From positions 713,975 to 777,974 of the forward strand of contig JACJYW010000003.1 of the NCBI GenBank assembly GCA_020635955.1: a stretch of 64,000 nucleotides of DNA, written 5' to 3'. The position numbers and the translations under genes are program-made. Origin of the DNA: Crocinitomicaceae bacterium (GTDB lineage: Bacteria > Bacteroidota > Bacteroidia > Flavobacteriales_D > Crocinitomicaceae). The notes below the pieces were generated by a model. That model was given only the letters and a program-made list of their open reading frames with translations, was not told where the DNA came from and searched no databases. Positions 23,853 through 33,221 of this stretch are shown here, piece after piece (within the stretch, counting starts at the first letter, position 1; the number at the start of each line of letters is the position of its first letter).

Positions 23853-25637
23853 TTATTGAGCCTCAATCCAGGCTTTTGGAGATTGCCCAGTTACTTTTTT
23901 AAAGTAGGTATTAAAGACAGTTTTAGAATTGAATCCAGAATCATAAGCTAATCCCATAATACTGAATTGGGAATTTTCCGGATCAATTGCCAACTTTTTA
24001 AAACGCTCAATGCGATACTTATTGATAAACTGGTTAAAGTTTTGTTCGTGCATTTCATTGATCAACCAAGACAATTTATTGGGATGAATATCAATCTGAT
24101 CTGCTAAAACTCTTAAAGTCAATCCTGAATCTAAGTATGGTTCATTTTGCTCAATATGTTCGATCAATTTAATTCGATACTCAGAAATAGAAGAGTCATC
24201 TAATAATGCCTTTTTACCTGCTTTTGGAGTAAGCTGGGTATCAATATGAAATATTTTATCGAAGAAGAATTTATATCGGTCATCCTTACGTAACACATCT
24301 ACCACAGGGTCGGGATACCTTAGCATGAGCAAAGTAGACTTATTCTCAATTCCTGATTCTACCCATTCAAAGGCCTTGTCCGTTTGACCCGTTGCAGCAT
24401 ACATCATAAACAAGTAAGAATCTGCTGTAAATCCATCAGGTGATTTAGCTTGATATTGAAGCATACTCATGTATTTCTGGACGTTTGCCTTATCATCTTT
24501 ATGAGCATAAGCCAAAGCTACAGCACCAGTTCTTTCTCCCTCAACTAATTCTACCTGTATATCATCAAAATAATGGATCACCTTATCATATTCACCCAGT
24601 TTGATCAAACAAAGGGTCATTACCGCATGTGCAGGAATATTCTTCGAGTTTACGGCAATGCAATTTGACAATTGTTCATGTGCAGCTTTGAAATTGCCGG
24701 TCATATAATCAAAATAGGCCTTAAAGAACAAAGTTTCTTGATTATGAGGATCTACACCTAAAGCAATATCTACATGCTCCTTAGCTCGAGTATTTTCACC
24801 CGACAGCACCAATAAAAAAGACATAAGCTGTTGGGCTTCTGGATAGCTTGGTCGTTGCTGAATTGCTTTTGAGGCATAATCCAATGCCTTTGAAAAATCA
24901 CATTCCGTAAAAAATGCACTGTGCCCCTTTTGATAGTAAGCCTCTGCATTCTCAGGATCCAGTGCTAGCGCTTTATCAATTAGCTCATTGCATTTCAACC
25001 AGGCTTCCTGAAAAGGTAATGCACCAGTCATTCCCAAGAAACTATTAACATCTGCCAAACCAACTATTGATTCAACATGCAATGGATCAAGGGCTAAACT
25101 CTTCTCAAAATACTCACCTGCGATTTTGGCGTCATCCGGATTCCATTTGTTCTTATAGAATTTTGCCATTAGAGAATTCTCATAGGCAGTCATGTTCTCT
25201 GTTTGTTTCTTTACAAGATGATCATTAAGTTCAAAGTGCCCAAAATTCTCACGGATCTTGTCTGCAATCAATAAACTGATCTCATCCTGTACTTCAAAAA
25301 TATCATCCAGTTCCCTATCCCAGGTATCTGAAAAAAAATGAAAATCATCTTCCGCTTGAATGAGCTGAGCAGTTATTCTCACCTTATTTCCACCAAAACG
25401 AATGCTTCCTTCTAAAACAAGGGCTACTCCCAGTTCTTTACTGATAATTGGAATGGGAATGTTCTTTTCTTTGTAATAGAAAGAAGAAGTCCTGGAAGTC
25501 ACCTTTAATTCAGGAATACGTGTCAAAGCATTAATGATCTCCTCTGTTATTCCGTCTGCAAAGAACTCACTATCCTTCCTGTTGCTCATATTAGCGAAAG
25601 GCAATACTGCTATGGATTTTACATTCTTAGAAATCAT
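23853..25637 (-). CDS. transcriptional regulator: TolB-like domain, TPR repeats, C-terminal AraC DNA-binding domain
   Basis: The ATG at 25637 (MISKNVKSIAVLPFANMS) starts the conserved part; a longer frame to 25709 adds unlikely sequence. The N-terminal TolB-type segment (IAVLPFANMSNRKDSEFFADGITEEIINAL...VTSRTSSF) runs to about residue 140. About eight TPR-like units follow to about 450. The last 100 residues are an AraC-type double HTH (LTLRVLADQIDIHPNKLSWLINE; FSIMGLAYDSGFNSKTVFNTYFKKVTGQSPKAW). No membrane segment was seen, so it acts in the cytoplasm. It heads the minus-strand run and probably controls the MDR gene and those after it. Confidence 0.88.
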   Translation of the reverse strand: MISKNVKSIAVLPFANMSNRKDSEFFADGITEEIINALTRIPELKVTSRTSSFYYKEKNIPIPIISKELGVALVLEGSIRFGGNKVRITAQLIQAEDDFHFFSDTWDRELDDIFEVQDEISLLIADKIRENFGHFELNDHLVKKQTENMTAYENSLMAKFYKNKWNPDDAKIAGEYFEKSLALDPLHVESIVGLADVNSFLGMTGALPFQEAWLKCNELIDKALALDPENAEAYYQKGHSAFFTECDFSKALDYASKAIQQRPSYPEAQQLMSFLLVLSGENTRAKEHVDIALGVDPHNQETLFFKAYFDYMTGNFKAAHEQLSNCIAVNSKNIPAHAVMTLCLIKLGEYDKVIHYFDDIQVELVEGERTGAVALAYAHKDDKANVQKYMSMLQYQAKSPDGFTADSYLFMMYAATGQTDKAFEWVESGIENKSTLLMLRYPDPVVDVLRKDDRYKFFFDKIFHIDTQLTPKAGKKALLDDSSISEYRIKLIEHIEQNEPYLDSGLTLRVLADQIDIHPNKLSWLINEMHEQNFNQFINKYRIERFKKLAIDPENSQFSIMGLAYDSGFNSKTVFNTYFKKVTGQSPKAWIEAQ

Positions 25638-25796
25638 CAAGGAACTGTAAAGATAAAAAGGTATTTGAGTACTCGAAGAAAATCGATAGTAAGCCTTATC
25701 TTCTCTCAAAAAGTTTAAACTTTTCTACACCTTAGATCCAAAATAATCTCATTTACATGCTAAAACCAAATATTTGCTAGATTTGGTAACAACACT

Positions 25797-28700
25797 ATGA
25801 AGACACTCATTCGCTTAACAATCAACATTCTACTGGCCTTTATTTTTATTGGCTGTTCTCAAGAAGTTGAATGGGATGAAATCTCTGAAAATGAAGATCA
25901 TTTAGACACCTTTTATCTCAGGAATGATAAGGGAGATACCTTACCAACTGGCGAAAAGATAGAGGTCATTAAACCGGCCAACTATATGAGCTGGATTGGA
26001 CGAACATTTGAACCAAAGGATAAAAATGCTAAGAATATTCATTCAGAATATCACAATAAACACTCTAATGAGCTACCCTTGAACCTGATTTATGAAGGTA
26101 AATTCTATATCGACTCTGTTCATTTTTCCTGGTCATGGAACAATCCCAATGACACTCTTGAACATCCTGAACCTATTGTAACCAAAGGCAAAACAATTCC
26201 ATTGCAGCATGTAAATAGAAAGCGGTTGGCGCCACCTGAATTTAAAGAAAAAGCATTGGCAGATATTCAATTCTTCTCGGTAGATCAAGGGTTGGTATCC
26301 TCTCAGATCAATGACATTCTTATTGACTCAAGAGGTATTACATGGATTGCTACCGACAGAGGATTAGTGCGTTATGACGGGGTACATTCCATGGATTATA
26401 CGGTAAGCTCTGGTCTGCCTTCCAATGAGATATCCTGTTTGGAAGAGGGTCCAAAAGGCGAACTTTGGATGGGTTTTACAACCGGTGGCTTTGCCAAATT
26501 TGACGGAAATCACCTCACCATTTTCGATCGTAAAAGTTGTGGTTTTTCAGCTACCGTGATCGATCTTACATTTGACGAGAACGGATTATTGCTCATTGCC
26601 TCATTTGGAGCAGGTTTGTGCACTTATGACGGAGAAAAGATCATGATCTATGATCGCACCTATGGTTTATATTCACATAAAATGTTGGACTCCTTTACGA
26701 AGGATGAGGATGGCAACATTTGGTTCATCAATTTTGGCGGTGGAATCTGGCGCTATACGCAAGAAGGCTTGAGTAAATACGTTACCACATCCGGATTACA
26801 AGACAGCTGGTTACCGTGTGTCTTTATAGACTCTAAGAATCGTAAATGGGTAGGAGGTGCCAACTCAGACATTCATGTGATTGATGGGGCAGACCTTAAA
26901 CGCTATAAAATAGAATCGGAAGAAGTATCGAGTTATATTAATTGTTTTGCTGAAGATTCGAATGGAAATATATGGGTCGGAACTTCTCATTATGGTGTCC
27001 TGAAGGTCAAAGAGAACTCTGTTGAACAATACGGATTGGAACAAGGATTGAGCTCAAGTGGTGTATCTAGAATGCGGTTTGACTCCTACGGAAGGTTGTG
27101 GGTAGCAACCTATGACGGGGGAGTTTCTATCATTAACCTGAACTCTTTTCGCTATATGAGAGAACAGCACGGATTGCCTTCAAATCGTGTAAATGGGATG
27201 ACTCAAATGAATAACAAAACCTTTTATGCCACTGATCAGGGGCTTGTAGTAGAATCAAATGATTCATTGATTTGGATTACCGGATATGAGGGACCGGAAC
27301 ATCAATCCGCTTTGCGTGCACATCCAAATAGTGATGTCATTTCAACCAAAGATGGGATACTCTTTACATCCGTCAGCAATTTTGGATTTGGAAGATATCG
27401 TAAAGATCTAGGTCATTTAAGAAGATTAGGTGGCAACACTGGGGTAACACAGAACCCTTCTGGAGTTGCACTGGACAGCAATGGGGTGGTTTATGGTGCT
27501 TCAGGCGAACGCGGACGACTTTACTTTTTTATCGATACCTCTGGATATCATTGGGATTACAACAACAATTTTGTTTTCCACTCTTCAACTGATGTAGAGG
27601 TCGATCATAATAACACTGTTTGGGTAGGTTCAGCAACTCAGGGCCTTTGTAGTTTTGATGGAGATTACTGGACCTACTACACCACAAATGAAGGTTTAAG
27701 TTCTAACACGATCAAAGACATATTTATTGATCAGATAAATAGAGTTTGGGTGATAACCAACAAAGGTTTGGATTATATGGAAAACGGACAAATCAACAAT
27801 ACCAATTTAGGAGATGGATCATACAATTCAAGTATACAATCCATTATTCAGGATAATCAGGGAACCTATTGGATAGGGCTTTTTGATGGATTAATAGAAT
27901 TGCAACCAATTTCAGCATCTGATAAATGGGATGTTAACAATTATGAGATGACACTTTATTCCAAAAATGATGGAATAGTCAATTCATCCTTCCTAAAAGA
28001 TGCTATGTATATCTCCAATGATAATAAACTGTACATGGGTACCGAAGGGGGATTATTGATCAAAAATCTTCAAACGTCCAATGAAGTTGATCAAAAACCA
28101 TCCGCTTCTCTCCTATCCATTGATATCAATTCAAAAGAGATCGATTTTAACCGTGTACGTGATCGTGGTTATCTAAAAGAAATAGACTTTCCTGAAGATG
28201 TTGTTTTAGAGAAAGCAGTTCCTTTTTATAACTATCCAACTGGACTAGAGCTTCCTTACGATTATAATCATATTACTTTCCATTATGAAGGATCATATCA
28301 CGGAGCTGAAACACCTCAGCGATTGGTTTATGAATATTATGTAGAAGGAATAGATGATAACTGGATACTGGGACCAAAAGAGCAGAAGGCCGATTATAGA
28401 AACATCCCGTATGGTGATTATAAATTCCATTTACGCTCTTACATTCATCCGGACAATCCAAGTGATGAATTCATATACCCATTTACTATTCTTCCGCCTT
28501 GGTATCATACCTGGTGGGCAAGAATTTTATTCCTACTACTATTTATAACATTGACCTGGGGAGCTATTAGAATACGGACAAAAGCCTTGCTGGCAAGACA
28601 AAGGGAACTCGAAGCTACCGTTGAAGAAAGGACTGCTGAGTTAAAGGAAAAGCACGAGCAACTAGAAGAATCTCATCAGGAGATCAAGGATTCAATAGCT

Positions 28701-29438
28701 TATGCAAAACGTATTCAATCGGCCATACTACCTCCACAGAAGCTGGTTAAAGAATATTTGCCAGAAAGTTTTATTCTGTATAAACCAAAGGATGTTGTTG
28801 CTGGAGACTTTTATTGGATGGCCCACGCACAAGATAAGATCTTGTTTGCAGCCGCCGACTGTACAGGACACGGCGTACCTGGCGCTATGGTATCTGTTAT
28901 CTGTAATGGTGGATTGAACAGATCAGTTAATGAATTCAATTTGACAGATCCGGGAAAAATCTTAGATAAAACCAGAGAACTGGTGATCAAAGAATTCGAA
29001 AAATCTGAGGATGATGTGAAGGATGGGATGGATATCGCACTTTGCTCGCTCGGCCCTTCGAGCACCTCATGGACCTCACTCAATTATGCTGGCGCTAATA
29101 ATCCATTATGGATCATCCGAAAAGGAAGTGATGAAATTGAAGAGGTAAAGGCAGATAAGCAGCCTATTGGTAAGTATCAAAATGCATCTCCTTTCAACAC
29201 TCACCAAATTGAGCTAATGCCAGGTGATTCTTTCTACATTTTCTCAGATGGATATGCAGATCAATTTGGCGGCGAAAAAGGTAAAAAGTTCAAAAGTGCC
29301 AATTTCAAGAGCCTCCTTTTGTCCATTCAGGATAAGAACATGGAAGAGCAACGACACATCATTGATCAAACTTTTGAAGACTGGAAAAATCAGTTTGAAC
29401 AGGTGGATGATGTTTGTGTAATCGGAGTGCAGGTTTAA
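25797..29438 (+). CDS. lipoprotein propeller sensor with Y_Y_Y domain and cytoplasmic SpoIIE-type PP2C phosphatase
   Basis: The N-terminus is a lipoprotein signal with Cys20 (IFIGCS). Residues about 160-730 contain some ten two-component-regulator propeller blades (for example INDILIDSRGITWIATDRGLVRYDG). A Y_Y_Y domain spans about 815-900. A membrane helix (ARILFLLLFITLTWGAI) follows at about 905-922, then a coiled coil (EATVEERTAELKEKHEQLEES). The C-terminal SpoIIE phosphatase carries its metal-binding Asp motifs: DVVAGDFYW, AADCTGHGVPGAMVS, DGMDIAL, FSDGYADQFGG and VDDVCVIG. It should bind an outside ligand and dephosphorylate an anti-sigma antagonist or similar target in the cytoplasm; neither ligand nor target is encoded nearby. 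Confidence 0.92.
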   Translation: MKTLIRLTINILLAFIFIGCSQEVEWDEISENEDHLDTFYLRNDKGDTLPTGEKIEVIKPANYMSWIGRTFEPKDKNAKNIHSEYHNKHSNELPLNLIYEGKFYIDSVHFSWSWNNPNDTLEHPEPIVTKGKTIPLQHVNRKRLAPPEFKEKALADIQFFSVDQGLVSSQINDILIDSRGITWIATDRGLVRYDGVHSMDYTVSSGLPSNEISCLEEGPKGELWMGFTTGGFAKFDGNHLTIFDRKSCGFSATVIDLTFDENGLLLIASFGAGLCTYDGEKIMIYDRTYGLYSHKMLDSFTKDEDGNIWFINFGGGIWRYTQEGLSKYVTTSGLQDSWLPCVFIDSKNRKWVGGANSDIHVIDGADLKRYKIESEEVSSYINCFAEDSNGNIWVGTSHYGVLKVKENSVEQYGLEQGLSSSGVSRMRFDSYGRLWVATYDGGVSIINLNSFRYMREQHGLPSNRVNGMTQMNNKTFYATDQGLVVESNDSLIWITGYEGPEHQSALRAHPNSDVISTKDGILFTSVSNFGFGRYRKDLGHLRRLGGNTGVTQNPSGVALDSNGVVYGASGERGRLYFFIDTSGYHWDYNNNFVFHSSTDVEVDHNNTVWVGSATQGLCSFDGDYWTYYTTNEGLSSNTIKDIFIDQINRVWVITNKGLDYMENGQINNTNLGDGSYNSSIQSIIQDNQGTYWIGLFDGLIELQPISASDKWDVNNYEMTLYSKNDGIVNSSFLKDAMYISNDNKLYMGTEGGLLIKNLQTSNEVDQKPSASLLSIDINSKEIDFNRVRDRGYLKEIDFPEDVVLEKAVPFYNYPTGLELPYDYNHITFHYEGSYHGAETPQRLVYEYYVEGIDDNWILGPKEQKADYRNIPYGDYKFHLRSYIHPDNPSDEFIYPFTILPPWYHTWWARILFLLLFITLTWGAIRIRTKALLARQRELEATVEERTAELKEKHEQLEESHQEIKDSIAYAKRIQSAILPPQKLVKEYLPESFILYKPKDVVAGDFYWMAHAQDKILFAAADCTGHGVPGAMVSVICNGGLNRSVNEFNLTDPGKILDKTRELVIKEFEKSEDDVKDGMDIALCSLGPSSTSWTSLNYAGANNPLWIIRKGSDEIEEVKADKQPIGKYQNASPFNTHQIELMPGDSFYIFSDGYADQFGGEKGKKFKSANFKSLLLSIQDKNMEEQRHIIDQTFEDWKNQFEQVDDVCVIGVQV

Positions 29439-29448
29439 TTTTGAATTA

Positions 29449-30654
29449 CTAATCCATCCGCACCAGAATCACCAAAGCCGATAACACGGTTAGCCCTCCA
29501 ATTAGGATGATTGAAGCAGGAATTCCCCAGCTATCTGCTACTAACCCAGCTAAAAGTGCCCCGAAAGCATAACCTGAATCTCTCCACAACCTGAATACAC
29601 CAATGCTTTTTGCCCTTTGTTCGGGATGTGTAAATTGTGCTAATCCTGCCAGGAATGTTGGATAAACGAATGCTGTTCCCAAACCTAGAACAATAGAGAG
29701 AAGGATCAATTCAAAGTACGAATTCATCCAGATCATTAAGATCAGGGCAATACCCTGTGCCAGCATCCCCCAAAAGAGCATCACCTTTTTATTGAGATGA
29801 TCGGCCAATTTCCCCGTGAATAACTGCCCTATCCCCCAAACAGCAGGATAAATTGCCACTATCACACCTATTTGATCCAGATCGTAATGTAATGACGCTA
29901 AGAGAATAGGAAAGATTCCCCAGACCATTCCGTCATTGAGATTATTGACCAAACCTGCTTGTGTGATCGATCCCAGATTCTTGTCCTTCCAGCTGGTTTC
30001 CCAAAAGACGTTCTTCAATTTTCTAACAGAAGATGTTTTCGTTTCCTTTGCCACATGATGCACGGTATCCTTTACCAGTATCAAAGAGGCCAATAATCCA
30101 ATGACAGAAAAGGCAATTCCCAGATAGAATGGATAGGGCCTTACACCGTGTTCAGAAGCTATCCATCCAGTTATAAAGGCTACCACACCAACAGCAAGGT
30201 ATCCTGCAGATTCATTGATCCCCATGGCCAAACCTCTATTCTTCTCTCCCACCAGATCGATCTTCATTACCACAGTACTTGACCAGGTCAATCCCTGATT
30301 GATTCCCAACAAAATATTGGCAAAAATGATCCAGTTCCAATGATTTGCATAGATGAGAATAAAAGGGATCGGAATAGCTATGACCCAACCTAACACCAGG
30401 AGTTTTTTCCGACCAAATCTATTCGCTAATGCCCCGGTAAAATAATTGGCCACCGCTTTTGACAAGCCAAACACAATGATGAATGATAAAATGGCAGTTT
30501 TAGCGAGGATATGAAATTCCTTTTCAGCTAATTCAGGTAGAATGGTTCGTTCTAATCCTACCATCCCTCCAACAAAAGCATTGATAACAACCAACAGGGC
30601 GAATTGTTTCCAATTTTCCTTTAAACCAAGTCGTACATCTTTCATGGGATCCAT
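29449..30654 (-). CDS. MFS transporter
   Basis: The 401-aa protein from the ATG at 30654 has twelve predicted helices. It carries the MFS loop signature ANYFTGALANRFGRKKLLVLGW between helices 2 and 3 (G-x-L-a-D/N-R-x-G-R-K/R) and its second-half counterpart GQLFTGKLADHLNKKVMLFWG. NQGLTWSSTVVMKIDLVGEKNRGLAMGINE resembles the helix 4-5 region of drug or sugar-type exporters. The substrate is unknown. It converges with the SpoIIE gene, 10 nt from its stop, with no clear terminator between them. Confidence 0.9.
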   Translation of the reverse strand: MDPMKDVRLGLKENWKQFALLVVINAFVGGMVGLERTILPELAEKEFHILAKTAILSFIIVFGLSKAVANYFTGALANRFGRKKLLVLGWVIAIPIPFILIYANHWNWIIFANILLGINQGLTWSSTVVMKIDLVGEKNRGLAMGINESAGYLAVGVVAFITGWIASEHGVRPYPFYLGIAFSVIGLLASLILVKDTVHHVAKETKTSSVRKLKNVFWETSWKDKNLGSITQAGLVNNLNDGMVWGIFPILLASLHYDLDQIGVIVAIYPAVWGIGQLFTGKLADHLNKKVMLFWGMLAQGIALILMIWMNSYFELILLSIVLGLGTAFVYPTFLAGLAQFTHPEQRAKSIGVFRLWRDSGYAFGALLAGLVADSWGIPASIILIGGLTVLSALVILVRMD

Positions 30655-30780
30655 TCCTATTTGCAAATTAATTTAAAAATCCAATAACACCAATTAATCA
30701 ACTTGATCTAAAAGTCAATAATATAACGTCAAGTGAATTCACAATTAATTCTGTATTTTGTAATCAAATTGGAATATACA

Positions 30781-32895
30781 ATGTCGAAATCAACATTATT
30801 ATTTATACTGTTTTTCATTGAACTTGTTGGCAACGCGCAAGAAAATTGTGTATACATGGCAAGCGACCTGTATCCCGGATCATACGGAGCCTTGCCTGTT
30901 GGAATAACTGAATTTAATGGAGCACTTTACTTCAGGGCTACCGGTAATTCTGCCGGTCCTGAATTATGGAAGTATGAAAATGGTGCATCTTCTATGGTTG
31001 CAGACCTAAACCCCGGAATTGGAGGGTCAATGCCTAATCAATTCACCGTAATAGGATCTACAATGTATTTCACTGCAACAACAGCTGCTACCGGAATGGA
31101 ATTATACAAATTTGATGGTGTATCAATTTCACTAGCTGCAGATATTTATCCAGGAGCTAATGGATCATCTTTAAATTTTTTAACGGCAATTGGATCGGAA
31201 CTTTATTTTTCAGCAAATGATGGTGTATCTGGCAATGAACCCTGGAAATATGACGGAGTAACCGCTACCCAAGTAGCGGATGTAAATCCTGGAATTGGTG
31301 ATTCAAATCCTGATGAATTTGCCGGTGCAGGAGGATATATTTATTTCACCGGTCTTAATCCATTATATGGCTTTGAATTATGGAAATATGACGGAGTCAC
31401 AGCCGTTGTTGAAGATCTCTATCCCGGTACGACTGGATCTGACCTTGGGGAACTAACACCAATAGGTTCAAAAATTTGTTTTCGTGCTACAAATGGAACT
31501 CAAGGATATGAATTATGGGTTCATGATGGCGTATCACCAGTTTGTTTAGATGTTTGTACTGTAGGAGCAGGGGATTTTACACCCTGGGAATTTACCACCT
31601 TTGGAACAGAGGTTTTCTTTCGTGGCTTTATTTCAGGATCTGGTTACGAATTATGGAAATATGATGGAACCAATGCTGTATTAGTTGCCGACATTTTTTC
31701 TGGGGCAGGAAATGGACATCCCAATCACATGGTTGCAGGAAATTCTATTTTATATTTTGCGGCCAACAATGGCACTGCTGGAAATGAACTTTGGATGTAT
31801 GATGGTTCAAATGCCTCTTTAGTAGGCGATATTAATCCAGGATCAAATCAATCCATTCCGTATGCCGTTACTGAAAAATTTATCACAGTGGGAGACGATC
31901 TTATCTTCATAGCTGATAATGGGTCTTTAGGAAATGAAGTTTGGAGATTTGATGGTGTAAATTTGGAACTAGCTAAGGATATCATTGTAGGAAATCTTTC
32001 TTCTACCCCTTCAGGACTAACCCACTTTGGAAATTCCGTCTATTTTATGGCTGATGATCAAATTCATGGTGGTGAATTATGGAAATGGGATCTTGATCAG
32101 GTTCTCACTCAATCATTGGTCGTGGTAACCTGTGATGATTATTTATCTCCGGCTGGAAGTTTGTATAACGTTGAGGGCGTATATAGCTTCACGGATACCT
32201 TGTCAAGTGTCAATTGCCCTGGTTGTGACAGCCTGATCTACATTAATTTAACCATTTCCAGTCCTGACACATCACTATTAATAACAAATTGCAATGATTA
32301 CACTTCACCTGCGGGTGATTATTATAATGTATTAGGGAATTATCTCTTTACTGATACAATACCGAGTATTGCCTGTCCGGGAGTTGATAGTCTGATCCAT
32401 ATTGATCTTACCATTACAGACCACATTAACCTATCTATTTTTGATTTTTCAGGTGTCGTATTTGTAAATCAATCCGGTGGAACTTACCAGTGGCTTGATT
32501 GTGATAATGGCTATTCTATTATTACAGGAGAAACAGACCAAGATTATCTTCCTCCAATTAGCGGTAATTATTGTTGTGTAATTACAATTGGAAGTTGCAT
32601 GGATACTACCAATTGCATTTTTGTAGAATCCTCTACTGCTGGAACGTTTAATCCGAATACATCTAAAATAAACGTATATCCAAATCCTGTAATATCAGAG
32701 TTGAACGTAGAATTTAATTCGAATTCTCATTCTACTTTAAAACTATATAATAATGCCGGTATTGAACTTATTTATACTAAAGTTGGACCAGGCATTACGT
32801 ATACGATCAATATGTCTGATTATACAAGTGGATTATACTTTCTTGAAATCATGACGCAATCGGGCCTTTCAGTTCGAAAGATCATTAAGAATTGA
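30781..32895 (+). CDS. T9SS-secreted ELWxxDG-repeat protein
   Basis: The ATG at 30781 gives a Sec signal peptide (SKSTLLFILFFIELVGNAQ). The mature protein has about ten ELWK(Y/W)DG-type repeats of 48-52 residues each (residues about 50-440), forming a beta-propeller-like array. Two CDDYLSPAG/NCNDYTSPAG modules and an Ig-like part follow. The last 75 residues (VYPNPVISELNVEF...GLYFLEIMTQSGLSVRKIIKN) are a type A type IX secretion sorting domain. The product should be exported by T9SS and attached or released at the cell surface. The function of the repeats is unknown. It is monocistronic. Confidence 0.9.
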   Translation: MSKSTLLFILFFIELVGNAQENCVYMASDLYPGSYGALPVGITEFNGALYFRATGNSAGPELWKYENGASSMVADLNPGIGGSMPNQFTVIGSTMYFTATTAATGMELYKFDGVSISLAADIYPGANGSSLNFLTAIGSELYFSANDGVSGNEPWKYDGVTATQVADVNPGIGDSNPDEFAGAGGYIYFTGLNPLYGFELWKYDGVTAVVEDLYPGTTGSDLGELTPIGSKICFRATNGTQGYELWVHDGVSPVCLDVCTVGAGDFTPWEFTTFGTEVFFRGFISGSGYELWKYDGTNAVLVADIFSGAGNGHPNHMVAGNSILYFAANNGTAGNELWMYDGSNASLVGDINPGSNQSIPYAVTEKFITVGDDLIFIADNGSLGNEVWRFDGVNLELAKDIIVGNLSSTPSGLTHFGNSVYFMADDQIHGGELWKWDLDQVLTQSLVVVTCDDYLSPAGSLYNVEGVYSFTDTLSSVNCPGCDSLIYINLTISSPDTSLLITNCNDYTSPAGDYYNVLGNYLFTDTIPSIACPGVDSLIHIDLTITDHINLSIFDFSGVVFVNQSGGTYQWLDCDNGYSIITGETDQDYLPPISGNYCCVITIGSCMDTTNCIFVESSTAGTFNPNTSKINVYPNPVISELNVEFNSNSHSTLKLYNNAGIELIYTKVGPGITYTINMSDYTSGLYFLEIMTQSGLSVRKIIKN

Positions 32896-32944
32896 TCCAT
32901 GACTTGTAAGAGTAATAAGGTGATTTGCTTTACTTAGGTGCTTA

Positions 32945-33217
32945 TCAATGAATCTTAGCGGTTAACCCCTTTTCATTTAACGCCTGACGCATTGGACGTA
33001 AAGACCTGAAATCACCTTCCTTTACAGTACATTTACCATTATAATGCACAATCCAGGTACACTGTTCAGCTTGCATGGTTTCATGCTTACAAATCTTGAT
33101 CAAAGCATCTATGACATGTTCAAACGTATTGACATCATCATTATAAAGTACCAAACTTCTGTTCTTTTCAACGTCTTTGTTTACTTCAACTTTTTCCTGG
33201 ATCTCAGTAAGTACCAT
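32945..33217 (-). CDS. clpS: ATP-dependent Clp protease adaptor ClpS
   Basis: The 90-aa protein has the ClpS core: LVLYNDDVNTFEHVIDAL (the ND-D-x-T substrate pocket), then EQCTWIVHYNGKCTVKEG and the C-terminal ALNEKGLTAKI. ClpS binds N-end-rule proteins and delivers them to ClpAP/ClpCP. The gene starts 4 nt after the stop of the giant repeat protein gene on the same strand and ends the minus-strand run. Confidence 0.95.
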   Translation of the reverse strand: MVLTEIQEKVEVNKDVEKNRSLVLYNDDVNTFEHVIDALIKICKHETMQAEQCTWIVHYNGKCTVKEGDFRSLRPMRQALNEKGLTAKIH

Positions 33218-33221
33218 TTTA

